DNA from: Lautropia sp.
GTDB lineage: Bacteria > Pseudomonadota > Gammaproteobacteria > Burkholderiales > Burkholderiaceae_E
Length of the DNA stretch: 64,000 nucleotides
Assembly (NCBI GenBank): GCA_030530775.1
Contig: JAUMUG010000005.1
Coordinates: 1 to 64,000, forward strand
Reading direction: 5' to 3'
The translations under genes and the position numbers were made by a program. The notes below the pieces were generated by a model. That model was given only the letters and a program-made list of their open reading frames with translations, had not been told where the DNA came from and ran no database searches. Shown in pieces: positions 21,095 through 29,513 of this stretch (position 1 is the stretch's first letter; each line of letters begins with the position of its first letter).

Positions 21095-22019
21095 CGTTTA
21101 TCGGGAACAGCTGTTGCAGCTGGGCGGCTCGAATCATCTGGTGGCAACGCTGACGGTGCCGCTGAAGTGTGCGCTGCGGGCGCTCAACGGATCGGGCGCC
21201 CGATCTGCCGACACCGGCAATCGCGATCGGCGGGTGGGTGTGTTGCTGCTCAACGCCGGCGTCATTCACCGTATCGGTCCCCATCGCATCAACGTCAAGA
21301 TGGCCCGGCGGCTGGCGCAGGCGGGCCTGCCGTCCATCCGGCTCGATCTGAGCGGTTTGGGCGACAGTGCCCGTGCCGGTGGAACGGAATCGATGCTGGA
21401 GCAGGCCAGGCAGGACATTCGTGCGGCACTGGATCAGTTGGCCGCGCGTTCGGGGGTTTCCCGTTTCGTGATCATGGGCATTTGCTCGGGCGCCGAGTAT
21501 GCCTATCAATATGCCGAGCAGGATACGAGGGTCTGTGGCCTGGTGATGGTCGATGGCTATAGCTTTCCCACCCGGCGTACCCGGTTCCTGCGCTATGGCC
21601 TGCGTCTGAAGACGCTGACCTGGCCGGTGCTCAGGAATGCCTTGCAGGGAAGGCTGAAGCGTTGGCGTGAACGCAGTGCCGGTACGGGTGCCGATCCGTC
21701 CACGCCAGTCGACTACGGGTTGCCCAATGTCACGGTGCAGGCCTTTGCCGAGGGGTTGGCGGCACGGGTGCAGCGTGGCTGCCGGATTTATCTGGTGTTC
21801 ACCGGCAGCATCCTGCAGCGCTACAACTACGCCAATCAGTTTCGTGACGCCATGGCGCAGGTGTCCTTACGGGCGGCCGAACGCGAGGCCGTGGCACGGG
21901 TCCGCTGCGATTTCGTGCCGGAGATCGACCATACCCTGAGTACCCTGGCGGGTCAGCGTCTGTTCATCGCACGAACGGGTCGATGGCTGTTCAAGGATCT
22001 GCTGGGCAAAAGGCGCTGA
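21087..22019 (+). CDS. Alpha/beta hydrolase with Cys nucleophile elbow (EPS-locus 'hydrolase 1'-like)
   Basis: A 310-residue alpha/beta-hydrolase-fold protein. Strands and turns include GVLLLNAGVIHRIGPHRINV, SIRLDLSGLGDSA and the elbow GICSG at 131-135, where the nucleophile position is Cys133, as in dienelactone-hydrolase-type enzymes. A possible catalytic His lies in EIDHTLSTLAG near the C-terminus. No signal peptide is seen, so it is probably cytoplasmic. It overlaps the preceding Arg-elbow hydrolase by 8 bases, and the pair may work together. Similar pairs are known in exosortase-A-associated EPS loci, but their substrate is not established; acyl or ester modification of EPS precursors is a guess. 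Confidence 0.7.
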   Translation: MTDVYREQLLQLGGSNHLVATLTVPLKCALRALNGSGARSADTGNRDRRVGVLLLNAGVIHRIGPHRINVKMARRLAQAGLPSIRLDLSGLGDSARAGGTESMLEQARQDIRAALDQLAARSGVSRFVIMGICSGAEYAYQYAEQDTRVCGLVMVDGYSFPTRRTRFLRYGLRLKTLTWPVLRNALQGRLKRWRERSAGTGADPSTPVDYGLPNVTVQAFAEGLAARVQRGCRIYLVFTGSILQRYNYANQFRDAMAQVSLRAAEREAVARVRCDFVPEIDHTLSTLAGQRLFIARTGRWLFKDLLGKRR

Positions 22020-22127
22020 TCAGGTATTTTCTCCTTCGAATCTTGTCTTCGGGATTCGTTCGCATCAGGTGTCCTGCGGGTCCCGGGCGTGGCAGCTTAT
22101 ATGTCTTGTGTGATGGAGTGATCGAGC

Positions 22128-23090
22128 GTGCTGTTTGTTGGTGATCCGGTCGAATGGTTGTTGCCCATGCCCATGACCTTGCTGCTGGTGCTGTCGGGGT
22201 TCTGGCTGTGGCGACGCTTCTGGCCGGATGCGCGGTTCAGTCGTCGACTGCTTGCGGTGTTGGTGGGTTGCTGGTTGCTGATCGGCTCGATTCCGGCGGT
22301 GGGTAACCTGTGGGTTCAAGCGTTGGAGGGAGAGCCACTGTCGATCGAAGAACAGGTGGAGTCCCTGGGCAAGGTCGATGCCATCATCGTACCGGGCAGT
22401 GGCGGCCCGCCGATCAACGGTCAGAAGGCGGTTCAGCACCTGGGCGGCTATGTGCGCTTGTTGTCGGCCGTCGAAATCTGGCGCCGGACCGGCGGCATGC
22501 TCATCCTGCTCGGGGGGCTGGCCGATGGACCCGAGAACTCGCTGGCAGCCGGCATGCGCGATATCGCCATCGACCTGGGCGTGCCTGCCGGGCAGATCCG
22601 GATCGTCGGCGACAGCAGCACGACCCGGCAGGATTTGCAGGGGGCGGCTATGCTTCTGGCGCGGGAGTTTCCGGCAGCGTCACAGGGTATTGGGCTACGG
22701 GCCGCCGGAGTCCAACGGCCTGCTTCGGCCCGAACCGAAGCGATAGGCACTGACAGGGTGGCGCCTGCCTTGGCACCGGGTGCTGCGGCGCGTGACACAG
22801 CTCTGTCCGATCCGGTCGAGTCGACCGTGGCTGGGGGGCGTGATGACGGACGCATTTCGTCGCAGGCCCGCGTAGTGTTGGTGACCAGTGCCCTGCACAT
22901 GGAGCGTACCCGGGCCACCGCCCGGCAATTGGGCTTCGATCCCCTGCCGATACGCTGTGATTATCGGCAGATCGGCAGCCCCGGCTGGCGTGCCTGGCTG
23001 CCCAATAATGGGGCGCCATGGCGGTTCCGTTTGGCACTGCACGAAACCGTCGGTCTGTGGGTCTACCGTCTGCGTGGTTGGGCGCAGTGA
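22128..23090 (+). CDS. DUF218/YdcF-type membrane protein
   Basis: A 320-residue protein with two N-terminal membrane segments (about 13-28 and 40-58) followed by a periplasmic DUF218 domain. The domain begins DAIIVPGSGG, where family members have an 'iVvLGgG' strand. It continues with ILLGGLADGPENSLAAGM and ends with VLVTSALHMERTRATARQLGF, all hallmarks of the YdcF/ElyC/SanA group. Some members affect envelope polysaccharide metabolism; the reaction is unknown. A low-complexity Ala/Arg/Pro-rich insert splits the domain at about 182-246. GTG 22128 has GGAG about 9 bases upstream. It lies 108 bases after the hydrolase and is likely co-transcribed. Confidence 0.8.
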   Translation: MLFVGDPVEWLLPMPMTLLLVLSGFWLWRRFWPDARFSRRLLAVLVGCWLLIGSIPAVGNLWVQALEGEPLSIEEQVESLGKVDAIIVPGSGGPPINGQKAVQHLGGYVRLLSAVEIWRRTGGMLILLGGLADGPENSLAAGMRDIAIDLGVPAGQIRIVGDSSTTRQDLQGAAMLLAREFPAASQGIGLRAAGVQRPASARTEAIGTDRVAPALAPGAAARDTALSDPVESTVAGGRDDGRISSQARVVLVTSALHMERTRATARQLGFDPLPIRCDYRQIGSPGWRAWLPNNGAPWRFRLALHETVGLWVYRLRGWAQ

Positions 23091-23159
23091 GCTTGCCGTG
23101 CGCCTTTGCTGCATTTCTGTGATCATTGACGGCTCTGTCGGTTTTTCAGGACCGGTTCG

Positions 23160-24083
23160 GTGTCGTCCAGGCTTTCGTTCCAAACCGCGCTGCTGCTGAG
23201 CGTTCCTCCGTTGATGTGGGCCGGCAACGCCGTGGTCGGCCGTGTGTTGGCGCCGCTGTGTCCGCCCATCATGCTCAATCTACTGCGCTGGTCCTTCGCC
23301 GCGCTGGTGCTGCTGCCGTTCGCCTGGCCAGCGTTGCGTCGTGGGGTGGTGTGCCAGGGGCTGAGTCGTGCCTGGTGGCCACTGGCGCTGATGGGTCTGC
23401 TGGGCATCGGTTGCTATAACTCCTTTCAGTATCTGGCGCTGCAGACTTCGACGCCGCTGAATGTCACGCTGATGGCGTCCAGCAGTCCCGTATGGATCAT
23501 GCTGGTGGGGGCCTTGTTCGTCGGGGTGCGTCCTGCCCGGATGCAGTGGCTGGCTGCGCTGGTGTCGATCAGTGGCGTGCTGGTGGTGCTGACCCGGGGG
23601 GATTTGCAGGAGCTGGCCCAGCTGCGGCTGGTGCCTGGCGATTTGTTCATGCTGGTGGCGCAGCTGTGTTGGGCGGGTTATAGCTGGTTGTTGATGCGGG
23701 CGGAACTGCCGGCGGAGTTGCGGGCGGATTGGGCCGGTTTTCTGCTACTGCAGCTCGGCTTCGGGGTGATGTGGTCCGGTATGGCCGCCGTGGCCGAATG
23801 GCAGTTGGCTTCGCCCTCGTTGGCTCTGGATTGGCGTTTGCTGGCCGGCTTGAGCTATGTCGTGCTGGGGCCGGCATTGCTCGCCTATCGCTGCTGGGGC
23901 TTGGGCGTGCAGCGGGCCGGGCCGACGGTGGCTGCTTTCTTCTCGAATCTGACCCCGGTTTTTGCCGCCATCCTGTCCGCCACCCTGTTGGGCGAGTCAC
24001 CCCGGCCTTACCACGTCATTGCCTTTGTGCTGATCGTTCTGGGCATTGTACTGTCGATGCGACGCGGGCCGGGCGGCGGCTGA
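23160..24083 (+). CDS. EamA/DMT-family transporter
   Basis: Inner-membrane transporter of the drug/metabolite family, 307 residues. About ten hydrophobic segments form two EamA repeats. The first includes WAGNAVVGRVLAPLCPPIMLNLLRW. The second ends with the family-typical 'RAGPTVAAFFSNLTPVFAAILSATLLGE'. The likely role is export of a small metabolite; the substrate cannot be inferred. The start is GTG at 23160, with AGGA 8 bases upstream. It is the last plus-strand gene before the convergent minus-strand EPS array, and may or may not belong to the EPS pathway. Confidence 0.85.
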   Translation: MSSRLSFQTALLLSVPPLMWAGNAVVGRVLAPLCPPIMLNLLRWSFAALVLLPFAWPALRRGVVCQGLSRAWWPLALMGLLGIGCYNSFQYLALQTSTPLNVTLMASSSPVWIMLVGALFVGVRPARMQWLAALVSISGVLVVLTRGDLQELAQLRLVPGDLFMLVAQLCWAGYSWLLMRAELPAELRADWAGFLLLQLGFGVMWSGMAAVAEWQLASPSLALDWRLLAGLSYVVLGPALLAYRCWGLGVQRAGPTVAAFFSNLTPVFAAILSATLLGESPRPYHVIAFVLIVLGIVLSMRRGPGGG

Positions 24084-24173
24084 CAGGCCGCGCGCCGACC
24101 CGATTCTGTGTTGTGCTATGTCTTCACCCGTGCAGGCTGCCTGCACCACGGCATCCCTGTACCCACGCACCCT

Positions 24174-24200
24174 GGCGGCGGCTCGATGCCGTCCGCCGCC
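24174..24200. terminator. Hairpin between convergent arms of the EPS locus
   Basis: A perfect 8-bp stem (GGCGGCGG / CCGCCGCC) with an 11-base loop lies in the 160-base convergent spacer. No T-tract follows on either strand, so it is only a candidate shared terminator. Confidence 0.35.
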
Positions 24201-24243
24201 GGGACTCCGGGACAGGCGGGCCAGTGTACTGCCCGGTGGTGCT

Positions 24244-26220
24244 TCAGGGTTGGGCAGGGGCCACCGCACCCGTGGGAACGGCCACCAGATAGGCGTCGAC
24301 GTTCTTGGGATCATTGCTGTCCCAGGTGCTGTTGAACAGTACCCGGCTGAAATCCCGATTGACGGTGATCTGCGGGGTCGGCCAATCCTGGATGCCGTCC
24401 ATCGGTAACCATTCATTGTGTAGGTTGGCCAGTGATTTCACCTGTGGCGACTCTTCCAGGCTGATGGCAAAGACCTTGCGGTGGAACCACTGGCGTGCCG
24501 GGTCGTCTGCGCGCAGGTTGCGACGGTAGTCGTCGGTGCGTTCACCATAGGCCGTCACCAGTACCCAGCCCGGGGTATTGAAGGCCTTACCCGAAAATTG
24601 CAGGCCGGCTTTGGTGCCATTGGCAAAGCCGTTGAACAGCACGGTCTGTTTCTCTTGCTTGAGGTCGACCATGACTACGTTACCGTTGTTGTAGTCGGCC
24701 CCGACATAGACATCTTGACGCTGTTTGTCGAAGACGAGATCCGCGTCATAGGCGTCGTTGCCGACCTTGAGGAAAGCATCTGCCGTATTGGCCGAAAACG
24801 GGGTGCTGAAATCCCGTTTGTAGATGCGGGTGCCGCCGTGGTCATAGATACCGGCCACCATGCAGTAATCGCCGCTGGGGCTCGTGCTCACAAAGGCGGG
24901 GCGATAGTTCAGGCTCAGCGTGCCGACGATCTGTTGGGTCTGCATATCCCAGGTGAACACGCCGCGTGGCAGCCAGCTCCGTCCGTCGTCCGAGGGGCGC
25001 TCGGCAAACAGACACCAGAAACGGCCATCGGCCGATGGTGAACCTTTCGAGATGGTCCAGGCATTGGCGGCGTCGGCCCAGTGGGCCTTGATCTGTTCTC
25101 CCATATCGGCCGCGACGATACTTTCGTCCGTATCGACATTCAGGCGGTGGATGCGCATGCCTTTGCCGGTACTGGGCAGGAAATACAGTTGCTTGGGGTC
25201 GGTGGCATGCCATTGCGGTTCGGCATCGCCTTCGGGGCCGGTCAGTTGCTTGATGACCTGTCCCGAGCGGGCACTGTGCAGGCGCCAGTAGCCATCACTG
25301 GATTTCAGTATGAAATAGCTGGAGTCGGCATTGAACGCCTGCCGTCCCGTGCCACTGTTCGTCCAGTATCGTTGAGGGTGCTGGCCGGCCTGGTCCGTGA
25401 TGCGGACCACACAGCTGCGGTAGATGGGGTCTTCGGTGGCGGTACCGGCGGCGGGCCGGGCGGTTGCCGGTGCCGGATGCTTATCCATACCGCTGATCAG
25501 GGGCGTGTCGTGTGCCAGGATGTCGGCGCATACGTCGGTATGCTGTGTACCGACGTCCGGTGTCTGGGTGTTGGCGCTGCTGCTGTCGTCCTGTGCATTG
25601 GCAGCGCTGTTGCCAGTGGACGTCGACGTGTCTTCGGCACGGCTGGCGTTGTCCGATCCGTCGTCCTTGTTCGAGCCACTGGTATTGTCGGGGCTGCTTG
25701 AGTCGCCCGAAGGCTCATCACCCGATTGTGTCCCGTTGCCCGGCTCCGTCGTGCCGCTCTGATTGTTGCCTTGGTTCGTATCGGACGGGCTCGTGTCGGT
25801 GCCTCCTGTCGTACCGTCGTTCCTGGGTGTTCCCGAGCTGCCGTCTTCGCTCTGGTCGGCGCCGGAATCGCGCGGATCGTTCGTATTCGTATGGTTGGTG
25901 GGAGTGTCGGCGTGGCTGCCGGTTCCTCCGGTGGATGATGCGTCCGTACCCGATGTACCGGATGTGTTCGACGTGCCGGATATGTCCATTCCCCTGGCAG
26001 CATCCGTGTTCGGTCGGGATTCGCTGCCGTGGCCACAGGCAGTCAGACCCAGGCACAGGGCAAGCAGTGTGGCGGAGGTCATGGCACGAGGCATGCCCAG
26101 GATACCGGGTCTTGGCAAGGTTCTGGGCTGCCTGAAAGCCGGTGAACCGGCACAGGCCGTATCGACGTCATGGTGTCGACTGGTCTGGAGAGGTGTTCGT
26201 TTGAGCGAGAAGGTGTTCAT
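24244..26220 (-). CDS. Propeller-like surface lipoprotein with long Ser/Thr/Gly linker (paralogue 1)
   Basis: I do not recognise a named family. The 658-residue protein has an unusual 45-residue N-terminal extension, then a lipoprotein signal core (TLLALCLGLTAC, lipid-accepting Cys62). A Ser/Thr/Gly/Asn/Asp-rich linker follows (about 63-225), then a globular domain to the end. That domain repeats short beta-strand units of WD40/PD40 character (RQAFNADSSYFILKSSDGYW, GDAEPQWHATDP, STSPSGDYCMV), suggesting a beta-propeller; the blade pattern faintly recalls oligogalacturonate-lyase (PL22) propellers. Its paralogue lies directly upstream. It ends the EPS array, 241 bases after its neighbour with a hairpin between. 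I infer an envelope protein that binds or processes the polymer. ATG 26220 is kept because the paralogue has a similar extension; ATG 26094 is possible. Confidence 0.6.
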   Translation of the reverse strand: MNTFSLKRTPLQTSRHHDVDTACAGSPAFRQPRTLPRPGILGMPRAMTSATLLALCLGLTACGHGSESRPNTDAARGMDISGTSNTSGTSGTDASSTGGTGSHADTPTNHTNTNDPRDSGADQSEDGSSGTPRNDGTTGGTDTSPSDTNQGNNQSGTTEPGNGTQSGDEPSGDSSSPDNTSGSNKDDGSDNASRAEDTSTSTGNSAANAQDDSSSANTQTPDVGTQHTDVCADILAHDTPLISGMDKHPAPATARPAAGTATEDPIYRSCVVRITDQAGQHPQRYWTNSGTGRQAFNADSSYFILKSSDGYWRLHSARSGQVIKQLTGPEGDAEPQWHATDPKQLYFLPSTGKGMRIHRLNVDTDESIVAADMGEQIKAHWADAANAWTISKGSPSADGRFWCLFAERPSDDGRSWLPRGVFTWDMQTQQIVGTLSLNYRPAFVSTSPSGDYCMVAGIYDHGGTRIYKRDFSTPFSANTADAFLKVGNDAYDADLVFDKQRQDVYVGADYNNGNVVMVDLKQEKQTVLFNGFANGTKAGLQFSGKAFNTPGWVLVTAYGERTDDYRRNLRADDPARQWFHRKVFAISLEESPQVKSLANLHNEWLPMDGIQDWPTPQITVNRDFSRVLFNSTWDSNDPKNVDAYLVAVPTGAVAPAQP

Positions 26221-26308
26221 GATAGGGAACCGTCGGGTTGTTTTTGGCAGATACGTACAAAGCGGAATGCGCCCTGCAATGTTTCATTCGATACTTGTTC
26301 TTCGCCAT

Positions 26309-26328
26309 CGTTCCGTTTCGTTCCGTTT
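26309..26328. repeat. Perfect tandem 10-bp repeat before lipoprotein 1
   Basis: CGTTCCGTTT occurs twice in tandem, about 90-110 bases upstream of the lipoprotein start. One helical turn per unit would place both copies on the same DNA face, as expected for a regulator site; chance duplication is equally possible. Confidence 0.35.
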
Positions 26329-26371
26329 GACCCGCCCGACAGGCTCGAACCGGTCGAGGTGTCCGAATCGT

Positions 26372-26392
26372 CCGCCCCGGTCGATGGGGCGG
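26372..26392. terminator. Hairpin between the two lipoprotein genes
   Basis: CCGCCCC / GGGGCGG form a perfect 7-bp stem with a 7-base loop, 70 bases after the upstream lipoprotein stop. There is no T-run on the transcribed (minus) side, so it may attenuate rather than stop the long EPS transcript. Confidence 0.4.
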
Positions 26393-26461
26393 GTCTTCTT
26401 CGGTAAACGGAGGTGCTGATACTCACCGTGTTCCGTTGTCGGGTCTTACGGGTCGCCGGAA

Positions 26462-28141
26462 TCAGCGGGCGCTGCGATCGAGAGCACGGTCCGGCAAGGC
26501 GACCATGTAGGCTTCCATGTCTTTGGCGGATGTGCTGTTCCAGCTGGAGTTGAACAGGATGCGCGTGAAGTCCCGGTTGACCGAGGCATGTGGTTCGGTC
26601 CAGTAGGACAGTGAATCACTGTGCGCATAGGCCACGGATCGAATCTGTGGCGTGGTGTCGAGGCTGACCGCAAAGATCTTGCGGTGCAGCCATTGACGGG
26701 CAACGCTGTCGCGCAGGTTTTGCCACGGGCTGTCGGCGTGGCTTTCGCCGTAGGTCGAGATCAGCACCCAGCCCGGCTTGCGGAAGGCCTTGCCCGACAC
26801 ATGAATGGCGGTGGCGGTACGGCCCAGATAGGTCGGGAACAGGGAGGTCTTCGCTTCGGTCTTCAGGTTGACCATGAAGACATCGCCACGGTTGGCTTGA
26901 TAGTCGATCGAGACGTAAACGTCTTCCTTGCGGCGGTTATAGGCCAGATCGGAGTGTTCCGATTTGTGGTGCAACTGCAGGTAGGCCTTGGCGTTGGTTG
27001 CGCTGTAGGGGGCCTTGAAATCCCGTCGATAGGCGCGGGTACCGGTGCTGTCGTCACCCGATACGACACAATACTGGCCGCTCGGGCTCATACTGACGTG
27101 GTCGGGCCGTACCGACAGGTTCATGGTGCCGACGATGCGCTTTTCTTTCAGATCCCAGGTGAAGACGCCGCGAGGTCGCCATTGGCCGTTGGTGACGTTC
27201 TCGACCATGAAGCACCAGTAGCGGGCATCGACTGAGGGTGAGCCTTCCGAGCGTGTCCAGGCGGTATGTGCATCCGGCCAGTGGGCGCGAATCTGCCTGC
27301 TCATGTCCGACACCAGCGTGATCTCGTTCTTGACCACATCCAGCTTGTACATCTTCATGCCGATGCCGTTGGTTGGCAAGTAGTAGATGACGTGAGGGTT
27401 GTTCGGGTGCCATTGCGGTTCGGCATCGCCGGCCAGACCGTTCAGGCGCTGGATCCATTTGGTCGTCAGAGCATCATAAAGGTGCCAGTAACCATCCTCC
27501 GCGTAGAGGATCATCATCGAGTTGTCTGCGTTGAAAGCCTGACGACGGGAATAATCGTTGCGGTGGAAACGTTCGCCGGTTTCGGATTTGTTGGTGATGC
27601 GGGTGATGCAGCTACCGTAGGTCGGCTCTTGGATGGCTACGCCCAGCGCAGGGCGGCTGGTGAGGGGAAGCGTGTGCACGGCAGTGCCGCCGACCATCTG
27701 ATTGTTCCTGGTCAATATGCTGGCACAGACATCCACGATGGTCTTGGTGATGGGGGGAGTCGTCAACGGTTCGTTGCCGATCCATGCGGCCAAAATGTCG
27801 CTTTCGCCATTGGCATCCGTCGTCGGGATTGCAGTGGCGGTGCCGAATCCATCGGTGACCTGGCCATCGGTGGAGGAGAAGGCCGATGATGTCTGGGTAG
27901 TCTCGGACTGCAGCGTGAACGGGTCGGCTTGGCCGACGGGCGAGACATCGGTGTCGTCGCTGCTCTGACCGCAGCCAACCAGCGTCATGCTCGTCAGTAT
28001 CAGCGCGGCCGACAGGGTTCGGCCCCATGGCCGGCTTTCCTTTCCCGGTCCGGCGTCGGATTCCGGTACTACCGTTTGTCTGGTTGATTCGGCACCTAAT
28101 CGTAAAGTGGTGTTTTTTTCAGAGAAATCGATGTTTGTCAT
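26462..28141 (-). CDS. Propeller-like surface lipoprotein (paralogue 2)
   Basis: A 559-residue paralogue of the protein at 24244-26220, with unknown function. The N-terminus has about 40 polar residues before the hydrophobic core and lipobox (ILTSMTLVGC, Cys57). A short Thr/Ser/Asp-rich linker follows, then the shared globular domain. The two proteins align along the whole domain, with conserved stretches RRQAFNAD, GDAEPQWH, AHWPDAHTAW/AHWADAANAW, GSPS-D-R-WC, PRGVFTWD, SPSG-YC and RQW-HRK-FA. The repeated Trp/Asp/Gly strand units fit a beta-propeller. The invariant His, Glu and Trp residues could form a ligand or metal site. It starts 25 bases after the O-antigen ligase stop, so it is co-transcribed with polymerisation genes. 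Confidence 0.65.
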   Translation of the reverse strand: MTNIDFSEKNTTLRLGAESTRQTVVPESDAGPGKESRPWGRTLSAALILTSMTLVGCGQSSDDTDVSPVGQADPFTLQSETTQTSSAFSSTDGQVTDGFGTATAIPTTDANGESDILAAWIGNEPLTTPPITKTIVDVCASILTRNNQMVGGTAVHTLPLTSRPALGVAIQEPTYGSCITRITNKSETGERFHRNDYSRRQAFNADNSMMILYAEDGYWHLYDALTTKWIQRLNGLAGDAEPQWHPNNPHVIYYLPTNGIGMKMYKLDVVKNEITLVSDMSRQIRAHWPDAHTAWTRSEGSPSVDARYWCFMVENVTNGQWRPRGVFTWDLKEKRIVGTMNLSVRPDHVSMSPSGQYCVVSGDDSTGTRAYRRDFKAPYSATNAKAYLQLHHKSEHSDLAYNRRKEDVYVSIDYQANRGDVFMVNLKTEAKTSLFPTYLGRTATAIHVSGKAFRKPGWVLISTYGESHADSPWQNLRDSVARQWLHRKIFAVSLDTTPQIRSVAYAHSDSLSYWTEPHASVNRDFTRILFNSSWNSTSAKDMEAYMVALPDRALDRSAR

Positions 28142-28166
28142 GGATGATCGGACCAGCGGAGGATTG

Positions 28167-29513
28167 TTATCCTGCTGGCCTGATCAATCTTCCATCGGCG
28201 TCACGCGCAGCAGGTTTTTGCTTTCGGCTGCTGGGTTCTCTTTTCTGTTGGACGGGCTGTTCATCGGTGGTATCACCGGATCTGCCGGAGGTCTCGATCA
28301 GACACAGCCAGCGGGCACACAACGCGGCAAGAATCCAGTAGTTTCCGGTGACAGCACCATCCAGCAATCGGCTGCCATAGAGATTACCCAACATGACGGC
28401 AAGCGTAGCACCTGCAAACCCTGCTGCCATAGCCCGCTGGTCGGGCGTATTTGCCGCTCGCCAGAATTTCCAGGCGAGCATCGAAAGGGATGCATAAAGC
28501 AACAGTGTCAGTAAGCCACCTAATATGCCAGCTTCCGTCGTGATCAGCACCAGAAAGTTGTGTGCATCCATTCCGGCAAGACTTTGCTGCTCGGAGCCGA
28601 TTTCTCGCTTGAAATGGTTGAGGCCGATACCCCATGGACGGCCCATGATCAGACGGCCGGCACCTTCCCAGAGAACGAAACGGCTTTCGGTACTTTCATC
28701 CAGCTGGGCCTCGCCGGTTTCCGATGTCTGCTCGGTCGTCATGGCCAGGCGCTGCACTACGCCTTCGGGTACCCAGGCCTCGTAATTGAAGACGGCTACG
28801 CCGATCAAAATGCCCAGAACGATATTCCGTTTCAGGGCCATCAGTAGCAGAAGTATGGCCACGATCAGGTAAGCCTGTCGGGAATAGGTGCAAAAAATGC
28901 CGAGTAGCAGAAGACCGATCCCGCCCATCGAGCCGAATCTCCACAGCGGTTTTCCTTTCATGTAGAAGGCGACCGCTGCAAAGACCGGGATGAACATGGC
29001 AAAGAACACTGCAGCCAGATTGGATGCCTTGTAGTCGGTGCCGAATGGTCCGGCTGCGCGTTTGGTCTCGCCGTAGACACCGAAACCGTAATCGATTCCC
29101 TCCTTGATGGCTTCGACACCGGCTACCGCTGCTACCAGCAGGATCATGAAAAATACCCGCTGAATGGTCTGTTCGTCGCGCACTGCGTGAAAGAATACGA
29201 AGTACAGTGACATGAAGAAAATCGAATTCTTCAGCGCAGTCAGATCGAGCATCATCAGCGAACGGTCATAGGCTTGTCCGATCAGAAAGGCCCAGACCAA
29301 CATCGCAAAATAGGCGAGGAAGATGCCCTTCATCGGGGTGGGCGGCGAGGGCTGCAGAGTATCCTTGGGACGCATGTACATCACCGCCAGGATGCCCAGG
29401 AACAGCAGATTGATGGAGTTCAGCCCTTTGAGACCGAGGTCGGCAGGCAAATGGAGCTGGTTGGGAACCCAGACCACCATCACCGCCAGCAAGAGAGTGA
29501 GCAGCAGATTCAA
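28167..29513 (-). CDS. O-antigen ligase/polymerase-like membrane protein (exosortase-A-associated type)
   Basis: A polytopic inner-membrane protein, 448 residues, with about eleven membrane segments and a large periplasmic loop (TEQTSETGEAQLDESTESRFVLWEGAGRLIMGRPWGIGLNHF). This Wzy_C-type loop, with the 'R-x-x-LW-x-x-A-x-R-x-I-x-x-x-PWGIG' pattern, is typical of O-antigen ligases and polymerases. The N-terminal half resembles the 'probable O-glycosylation ligase' of exosortase-A loci. It most likely polymerises or transfers lipid-linked EPS units in the periplasm. The C-terminal tail is charged and probably disordered. ATG 29513 overlaps the deacetylase stop by 4 bases. Confidence 0.85.
   Translation of the reverse strand: MNLLLTLLLAVMVVWVPNQLHLPADLGLKGLNSINLLFLGILAVMYMRPKDTLQPSPPTPMKGIFLAYFAMLVWAFLIGQAYDRSLMMLDLTALKNSIFFMSLYFVFFHAVRDEQTIQRVFFMILLVAAVAGVEAIKEGIDYGFGVYGETKRAAGPFGTDYKASNLAAVFFAMFIPVFAAVAFYMKGKPLWRFGSMGGIGLLLLGIFCTYSRQAYLIVAILLLLMALKRNIVLGILIGVAVFNYEAWVPEGVVQRLAMTTEQTSETGEAQLDESTESRFVLWEGAGRLIMGRPWGIGLNHFKREIGSEQQSLAGMDAHNFLVLITTEAGILGGLLTLLLYASLSMLAWKFWRAANTPDQRAMAAGFAGATLAVMLGNLYGSRLLDGAVTGNYWILAALCARWLCLIETSGRSGDTTDEQPVQQKREPSSRKQKPAARDADGRLIRPAG

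Noticed and set aside
25540-26030. Repetitive-looking sequence in the lipoprotein 1 gene
   Set aside because: It encodes the Ser/Thr/Gly/Asp/Asn-rich linker; no exact repeated unit with spacers was found.
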